Of a stretch of 36,802 nt of DNA, positions 32,021-36,802 are shown one piece after another. Where the stretch lies: the NCBI GenBank assembly GCA_017631375.1, contig JAGBTK010000070.1, positions 1 to 36,802 on the forward strand, read 5' to 3'. A program made the translations under genes and the position numbers. The stretch's first letter is position 1. Each line of letters opens with the position of its first letter. A model generated the notes under the pieces. It did no database searches. It worked only from the letters and a program-made list of their open reading frames with translations, and was not told the origin of the DNA. Origin of the DNA: Tidjanibacter sp. Its GTDB lineage: Bacteria > Bacteroidota > Bacteroidia > Bacteroidales > Rikenellaceae.

Positions 32021-33670
32021 CTATCCTAACAGTTGTCTTGCTTGTTCGCGTGCTGCGTCGGTCACGGTAGCTCCGCTGAGCATTTTGGCTATTTCTTCCA
32101 CTCGTTCTTCTGTTGTGAGTCGTCGTATGCAGCTTTCGGCACCTATTGTTGTCACCTCTTTATACACCACGAAGTGGTCATTACCTTTGGATGCCACCTG
32201 TGGCAAGTGTGTTATGTTGAGCACCTGCATTGATGTTGACAGCTCGGTTATCACCTCGCCCATCTCGTCTGCCACGCGACCTGACACGCCGGTATCTATC
32301 TCATCGAAGATGATGGTGGGCAGCTTTGCGCATCGTGCTGCTATCGCTTTTAGGCATAGCATCACGCGCGATATCTCACCTCCGGAGGCTATCTTCTCTA
32401 TGGGCTGGAGCGTACCTGTGGGGGAGCTGCTGAATACAAACTCTATGATATCGGCACCACTCTCGCGCAGGGTGTCGGGTGTCACTCGACATATAAATCG
32501 TGCTCCGTTCATTCCGAGTCTGCCGAGCATCTCTGTCACTCCACTGCTCAACTCTTCAGCACCTCTCTGTCGCAGTGCTGTCAGCTCATCTGCTACATTC
32601 TGAGCCACTTTGCGCGCCTCTACCACCTCTTGTTCAAGTCGGGCTATCACCCCGTCGAGATCGGTTATCAGTTCCATTCGACGACCATACTCAGCCTGTA
32701 TTGCCAAGAGTTCTTCTACGCTCTCTACCTTGTGCTTGCGCAGAAGGGAGTATATTGCTGCCAGGCGATCGTCCACTGCTGCGAGCGCTGTGGGGTCACT
32801 ATCTACTCTGTCGAGTGCCTCGCTGAGGGTCGCCTCTATATCTTTTAGTTCTACCTGTACACTGTGAAGTCGCTCTGCTACCTCCTCGCCACCGCTCCAC
32901 ACACGGGCGAGATGTCGCATCGACTGCTCAGATGCTTTGAGCATTGCTAATACACCGCGCTCTTCCGCACCTAAGGCATCCAACGCGCCACCTATGCGCT
33001 CACCAATCTCCTCGCTGTTGGCCAGCTCGCTCTGTCGCTGTTCAAGCTCGGTGAGTTCTCCTTCTCGGAGGGCTAACGAGGTGAGCTGCTCCCATTGATA
33101 GCGCACCCACTCCTCGTCCGCACTGTTACGCTCCGCCTCTTCGCGGGTCTTGGCAAGCTGTCGCTCGGCACTCTGGAGGTGAGCGTATGCCTCTGCGTAG
33201 CGCGATAATACAGCGTGCGATGAGGAGAAGTTATCCACCACCTCGCGACGAAACTCCTCCGATGCCACAAGCAGACTGCGATGCTGCGAGTGGATATCTA
33301 CAAGCCTGAGTCCCAACTCCTTGAGCGTAGTAAGTTGTACGGGGAGATCGTTGACATAAGCGCGACTCTTGCCGGCAGGGGTGATCACTCGACGCACCAC
33401 ACACGGGGAATCGTACTCCAACTCCTGCTCCGCAAAGAAACCCTCTAAGCCATAGCCCGAGAGGTCGAACTCTGCCTCTACTACGCAGTTGCTCACATTG
33501 TCTGCCAGCGCAGCACTATCGGCACGATTGCCGAGTATCAGTCCGAGCGCACCGAGCAGGATAGACTTACCCGCACCTGTCTCACCCGTGATTATGTTCA
33601 ATCCCGAGCCGAGCGTGATATCCAGATGGCGAATCAACGCATAGTTCTCAACCGTTACTCTCTGAATCAT
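32021..33670 (-). CDS. recN: DNA repair protein RecN
   Basis: SMC-like ATPase of double-strand break repair. The 549 residues show a head with Walker A (GETGAGKS, residues 29-36), long charged coiled coils (about 150-370, rich in Glu, Arg and Leu), then the ABC signature (ASGGEISRVML) and Walker B (TIIFDEIDTGVSGRVADEM), ending in a D-loop/H-loop region (THLPQVASKGNDH). The ATG at 33670 begins MIQRVTVENYALI as usual. It starts 18 bases after coaBC and is probably the last gene of that unit. Confidence 0.96.
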   Translation of the reverse strand: MIQRVTVENYALIRHLDITLGSGLNIITGETGAGKSILLGALGLILGNRADSAALADNVSNCVVEAEFDLSGYGLEGFFAEQELEYDSPCVVRRVITPAGKSRAYVNDLPVQLTTLKELGLRLVDIHSQHRSLLVASEEFRREVVDNFSSSHAVLSRYAEAYAHLQSAERQLAKTREEAERNSADEEWVRYQWEQLTSLALREGELTELEQRQSELANSEEIGERIGGALDALGAEERGVLAMLKASEQSMRHLARVWSGGEEVAERLHSVQVELKDIEATLSEALDRVDSDPTALAAVDDRLAAIYSLLRKHKVESVEELLAIQAEYGRRMELITDLDGVIARLEQEVVEARKVAQNVADELTALRQRGAEELSSGVTEMLGRLGMNGARFICRVTPDTLRESGADIIEFVFSSSPTGTLQPIEKIASGGEISRVMLCLKAIAARCAKLPTIIFDEIDTGVSGRVADEMGEVITELSTSMQVLNITHLPQVASKGNDHFVVYKEVTTIGAESCIRRLTTEERVEEIAKMLSGATVTDAAREQARQLLG

Positions 33671-33688
33671 CGGTGCGACTTGTTATTA

Positions 33689-34894
33689 TTAAAATTTTTT
33701 AAAAAAGGAGTCTGCAAATGCAGCTATACGACGAGCGACATCGCTCTTTTGTTCCAGCGGGAAACTCTCCATACCGTCGCGAGTGACGAAAGTCACCTTA
33801 TTGGTGTCGCCACCAAATCCGGCTCCCTTGTCACGCAGAGAGTTGAGCACCACCAGGTCGAAGTTTTTGCGCTCCAACTTGCCTTGCGCATTCTCCTCCT
33901 CGTGGTCTGTTTCGAGGGCGAAGCCTATGAGGAGTCTGTCACCCTTCACTGCACCGAGCGATGCAGCGATGTCGGGTGTGCGACGCAGGCGTATAGCCAT
34001 ATCGCCCTCACTCTTTTTCACCTTCACGGGGCTCACCTCGGCGGGTGTGTAGTCGGCCACTGCGGCACACATCACACCACCGTCACACCCCTCCCAGCGT
34101 GCCTTGACTGCCTCGTACATCTCCTCTGCCGAGAGCACATCCACCCTCTCCACACCCTTGGGGGTGGGCAGGGCTGTGCGTCCCGAGATGAGTGTCACCT
34201 CAGCACCACGCGATGCCAGCTCCTCGGCAATGGCATATCCCATCTTGCCGGTGGAGTGGTTGGTAATATATCTTACGGGATCGATAGGCTCGATAGTTGC
34301 ACCAGCGGTGACAATAAAACGCCTACCGTTTAAAGTTTTTTTTTCAGCCCCATCGAGCAATTTAGATATCTGCTCGGTGATATACTCGGGCTCTGCCATA
34401 CGCCCCTTGCCCGACAGACCGCTTGCCAGCTCTCCCTCCTCGGGCTCGACAATCGCCACACCCACACTCGCCAACTTGGCAAGATTCTCGCCTGTTGTGG
34501 GGTGCGAGTACATATCGAGATCCATCGCGGGTGCCACCATCACAGGGCAGCGTGCCGAGAGGTAGGTTGTCAGCAATAGGTTGTCGGCAATGCCGTAGGC
34601 CATCTTGGCAAGGGTATTGGCGGTGGCGGGGGCAATGACGAAGCAGTCTGCCCACTCACCGAGACTGACATGGCTGTGCCAATCGCCATTCTCGGGATTG
34701 AAGAACTCCACATAGATAGGATTCTTCGCTAGCGTTGCCATAGTGAGAGGAGTGATGAACTCCTTTGCGGCAGCGGTCATCACCACACGCACCGAAGCCC
34801 CCTCCTTCACAAGGCATCTGACAAGTATAGCAGCCTTATATGCTGCTATACTGCCGGTTACACCGACCAAAATGTTTTTCCCTTTTAGTGCCAT
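33689..34894 (-). CDS. coaBC: Bifunctional PPC synthetase/decarboxylase CoaBC, with variant CoaC site
   Basis: Makes 4'-phosphopantetheine from 4'-phosphopantothenate and cysteine in CoA synthesis. CoaC (flavin decarboxylase) is residues 1-185, CoaB (synthetase) about 190-401. CoaC keeps His75 (DWHSHVSLGEWAD), but the Asn of PAMN is Asp (PAMDLDM, D125), and the proton-donor Cys of ACG is Ser (ELASGLSGKGRM, S158). These fall at the E. coli positions N125 and C158. CoaB has TAGATIEPIDPVRYITNHST, GAGFGGDTNKVT and related dimer/nucleotide segments. It lies 38 bases after rpoZ and 18 before recN. The variant may be general in Bacteroidota. Confidence 0.95.
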   Translation of the reverse strand: MALKGKNILVGVTGSIAAYKAAILVRCLVKEGASVRVVMTAAAKEFITPLTMATLAKNPIYVEFFNPENGDWHSHVSLGEWADCFVIAPATANTLAKMAYGIADNLLLTTYLSARCPVMVAPAMDLDMYSHPTTGENLAKLASVGVAIVEPEEGELASGLSGKGRMAEPEYITEQISKLLDGAEKKTLNGRRFIVTAGATIEPIDPVRYITNHSTGKMGYAIAEELASRGAEVTLISGRTALPTPKGVERVDVLSAEEMYEAVKARWEGCDGGVMCAAVADYTPAEVSPVKVKKSEGDMAIRLRRTPDIAASLGAVKGDRLLIGFALETDHEEENAQGKLERKNFDLVVLNSLRDKGAGFGGDTNKVTFVTRDGMESFPLEQKSDVARRIAAFADSFFKKF

Positions 34895-34932
34895 AGCTTT
34901 TCCTTTAACTCTGTAAGGAGTCTGCCCTCCGA

Positions 34933-35247
34933 CTATTTCTCGGGCTTACGGATATAGAGCTCGCCATCGAGGAACTCCTCGGTAGCAATCAGCGTAGGCT
35001 TGGGCATACGCTCATAGTGACGCGAAATCTCGATCTGCTCACGATTCTCGAAGGTCTCCTCCAACGAGTCGGTGGTGCTCGAGAAGTCAGCGAGCTTGCG
35101 GTTAAGCTCCTGCTTCAAAGAGGTCGAAATCTGATTTGCACGCTTTGCAATAGCAACTACCGACTGATATACATTGCCAGTGGGCTCCTCGATGTCGGAC
35201 AGTTTGCGGGTGATAGTGTTCGTAGGAACGTTCTTCTTAATCTCCAT
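34933..35247 (-). CDS. rpoZ: RNA polymerase omega subunit (RpoZ/Rpb6 family)
   Basis: Small polymerase subunit that aids assembly of the beta' chain. The 104-residue protein begins MEIKKNVPTNTITRKLSDIE and has the Bacteroidota omega core EPTGNVYQSVVAIAKRANQI followed by a helical FENREQIEISRHYERMPKPT segment. I chose ATG at 35247; an in-frame TTG at 35274 adds nine residues without support. It lies 52 bases after bamD and 38 before coaBC. The family is divergent from the E. coli form but its neighbourhood is conserved. Confidence 0.88.
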   Translation of the reverse strand: MEIKKNVPTNTITRKLSDIEEPTGNVYQSVVAIAKRANQISTSLKQELNRKLADFSSTTDSLEETFENREQIEISRHYERMPKPTLIATEEFLDGELYIRKPEK

Positions 35248-35299
35248 ATCTTTTGTTCGTTTTACGTTTTTCAATCTCTTGTATTGGGAAGGGGCAGGC

Positions 35300-36148
35300 T
35301 TACTCTACATCCTCCTCAGTATCCTCTGCCTGTTCGTCGGTACTCACGCCACGGCGGTCGAGGAATCGCTTTGCTACTCGGTACATACGGTCTGCCTCTC
35401 TGCGGAACTTCGACTCGGGGAACTCTGCAATGAGGTTGTAGTATGCATCGAGAGTATTGAGGTATCGGTCCACCTGTCGTATAGCACGCGAGTTGCTTGC
35501 ATACTCATAATTTGCCTCCACGATGCGGAAGAGCAGCTCCTCGCGGTGTGTAGAGCGGGGATATTTGTCGAGTGCATTCTGCAATGCGATGACTGCCGAC
35601 TGGTGGTAGCCAATCTTGAGATAGGTCATTGCATTGAGGTATGCCTGATCGTGCAGTTTCTGCTCCAGTTCTGCCAATCGCTCGTTACACACATCCTTCT
35701 TCTCGGATTCGGGGTAACGACCTAGATACTCGTTGATTGCGGTAATCGCACGGAGGGTTGCAGTCTGGTCGCGCTCGGGACCGGGCGACGAGAAGTAGAA
35801 ACCCATAGCATACATATACTCGGCATCCTCAAGGTAAACACTACGACCAAATTGGCGACGGAACTCGTCAAAAATGGTCTCACTGCTGATAAAATCACCC
35901 ATCTTGTAGCGTGCAGCACCCTTGAAGTAGGTTACGGTGTCCTCTTTAAGCGAACCGCTATAATAGGGCGAAATTGCCTCCAGAAGGTCTGCCGCACGGG
36001 TATATTTCTCAGCATCGTAGTACTCGATAGCCTTAGCGTACATACCATCGAAGTCCTTGCTTTTCAGCAACTTGCTATATTCGCTACAACTTACAGCCAG
36101 CAGGCCGCAAACTACGATTACAAATATTCTCGATAAATTCTTCATCAT
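35300..36148 (-). CDS. bamD: Outer-membrane assembly lipoprotein BamD
   Basis: Essential lipoprotein partner of BamA in inserting outer-membrane barrels. A lipoprotein signal ends in the lipobox LAVSC (C21 from the chosen start). The mature part is a row of TPR helices (YYDAEKYTRAADLLEAISPY, FDEFRRQFGRSVYLEDAEYM, YLKIGYHQSAVIALQNALDK) as in BamD, closing with an acidic tail. Total length is 282 residues. ATGs at 36148 and 36145 are adjacent; the frame further up to 36190 runs into the promoter. It leads the unit bamD-rpoZ-coaBC-recN. Confidence 0.93.
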   Translation of the reverse strand: MMKNLSRIFVIVVCGLLAVSCSEYSKLLKSKDFDGMYAKAIEYYDAEKYTRAADLLEAISPYYSGSLKEDTVTYFKGAARYKMGDFISSETIFDEFRRQFGRSVYLEDAEYMYAMGFYFSSPGPERDQTATLRAITAINEYLGRYPESEKKDVCNERLAELEQKLHDQAYLNAMTYLKIGYHQSAVIALQNALDKYPRSTHREELLFRIVEANYEYASNSRAIRQVDRYLNTLDAYYNLIAEFPESKFRREADRMYRVAKRFLDRRGVSTDEQAEDTEEDVE

Positions 36149-36187
36149 ACTAATTTTCAGTTTGTCGCACATTTGGCAACCAACGTG

Positions 36188-36195
36188 CAAAGTTA
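36188..36195 (-). promoter_or_regulatory. -7 element of the bamD unit
   Basis: TAACTTTG on the minus strand, 40 bases before the ATG. A TTTT box (not TTTG) lies 19 bases further up. Confidence 0.6.
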
Positions 36196-36256
36196 TACAT
36201 TTTTAACGATTAGGAAAAAAATATATTGCATTTTTTAGTTTTTAGGAGAAAATATA

Positions 36257-36264
36257 TATATTTG
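36257..36264 (+). promoter_or_regulatory. -7 element upstream of the spt-like gene
   Basis: TATATTTG, with TTTA 19 bases upstream, one mismatch from the TTTG box. RNA would start near 36271, giving a leader of about 84 bases. Confidence 0.6.
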
Positions 36265-36271
36265 CCCTTAG

Positions 36272-36304
36272 AGCGATATGCCCGATGCCGATCGGAGAAT
36301 CGCT
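36272..36304 (+). promoter_or_regulatory. Two-tier stem-loop at the start of the spt-like leader
   Basis: Outer stem AGCGAT/ATCGCT (36272-36277, 36299-36304) encloses an inner stem CCGAT/ATCGG (36282-36286, 36291-36295) with loop GCCG. It would sit right at the 5' end of the mRNA. Confidence 0.55.
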
Positions 36305-36354
36305 TTACACCCATACTGATTAAGACAACATTGTTACACGAAAACATTTGAAAA

Positions 36355-36802
36355 ATGGAAATTTTAGAGAGAATTAAAAATCACTCTGGTGGTCCTCTGG
36401 GGCAGTATATGCGCTATGCGCATGGTTATTTTGCCTTCCCTAAGTTGGAGGGTGATATTGGTCCGCGAATGAATTTCCGCGGCAGAGAGGTACTCAATTG
36501 GTCGCTGAACAACTATCTGGGTCTGGCAAACGACCCCGAGGTGCGCAAAGCCGATGCTGAGGGTGCAGAGAAGTTTGGTATGGCAGCCCCAATGGGTGCT
36601 CGTATGATGAGTGGTCAGACCAAGTGGCACGAGGAGCTGGAGCGTCGCCTGGCTGCCTTTGTAGGCAAGGAGGATGCCTTCCTCTTGAACTTCGGTTATC
36701 AGGGTATGCTCTCGATCATCGACTGTCTGCTCACGCCGCGCGATGTAGTCGTTTATGATGCCGAGGCTCACGCCTGCATCATCGACGGTCTGCGGATTCA
36801 CA
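36355..36802 (+). CDS. Serine palmitoyltransferase-like alpha-oxoamine synthase (3' end cut off)
   Basis: A PLP enzyme of the alpha-oxoamine synthase group (SPT, KBL, BioF). Only the first 149 codons are present. The start MEILERIKNHSGGPLGQYMR and the segments REVLNWSLNNYLGLANDPEV, KFGMAAPMGARMMSGQTKWH, DAFLLNFGYQGML and DAEAHACIIDGL closely resemble the Bacteroides enzyme that condenses serine with palmitoyl-CoA for sphingolipid synthesis. The PLP lysine lies beyond the window. Glycine C-acetyltransferase or 8-amino-7-oxononanoate synthase are alternatives. It is divergent from bamD. Confidence 0.83.
   Translation, partial: MEILERIKNHSGGPLGQYMRYAHGYFAFPKLEGDIGPRMNFRGREVLNWSLNNYLGLANDPEVRKADAEGAEKFGMAAPMGARMMSGQTKWHEELERRLAAFVGKEDAFLLNFGYQGMLSIIDCLLTPRDVVVYDAEAHACIIDGLRIH

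Noticed and set aside
1..36802. Prophage, insertion sequence, toxin-antitoxin or defence island
   Set aside because: No integrase, transposase, restriction, nuclease-effector or antitoxin gene was recognised; the genes are core functions with consistent composition.

Overview
The window is a gene-dense, core-genome segment of a Bacteroidota chromosome, most likely Bacteroidales and possibly Alistipes/Rikenellaceae. I infer this from gene content (NfnAB, PorX, a type-2 IleRS, the Bacteroidota form of RNA polymerase omega, a 29-residue basic ORF beside HU, a serine palmitoyltransferase-like enzyme). The promoters also fit: repeated TTTG-N19-TAnnTTTG elements, with no consistent Shine-Dalgarno sequences. 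The genus is a guess.

Layout. Positions 1-2485 hold the 3' part of pyruvate phosphate dikinase (+). It converges on a minus-strand set, DUF1573 protein - nfnA - nfnB (5953 to 2564). A tRNA-Asn (6260-6333) follows, with a partial copy of its 3' end and terminator just downstream, then methylglyoxal synthase (-). ileS, a DksA-like gene and rnhA run on + (7225-11677). They converge on msrBA and a CotH-family lipoprotein (-). From 25518 down to 14341 a long minus-strand series reads mfd, coaX, outer-membrane barrel, TPR protein, lptC, CNNM/CBS protein, ppiD: DNA repair and CoA synthesis followed by envelope biogenesis. HU, the tiny basic ORF and RNase G come next (27798 to 25648, -), with a small secreted/barrel protein upstream. 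porX, tsaE and a HAD phosphatase run on + (28925-31558). A 462-base palindrome-rich gap separates them from the minus-strand cluster bamD - rpoZ - coaBC - recN. The window ends inside a divergent serine palmitoyltransferase-like gene (+).

How the genes fit together. Several modules serve the envelope (bamD, lptC, ppiD, the OmpP1/FadL-like barrel, the sphingolipid enzyme). Others cover CoA synthesis (coaX, coaBC), carbon and redox balance (ppdK, mgsA, nfnAB), translation and RNA (ileS, tsaE, rng, rnhA, tRNA-Asn) and DNA maintenance (mfd, recN, HU).

I saw no phage, insertion sequence, CRISPR array or defence island, and no clear new multi-gene system. The most interesting signals are at finer scale: a GxHH signature in IleRS, a CoaC domain lacking two of its three textbook catalytic residues, the tRNA-Asn 3' duplication, the 29-codon ORF, and the stacked palindromes at 31559-32020.
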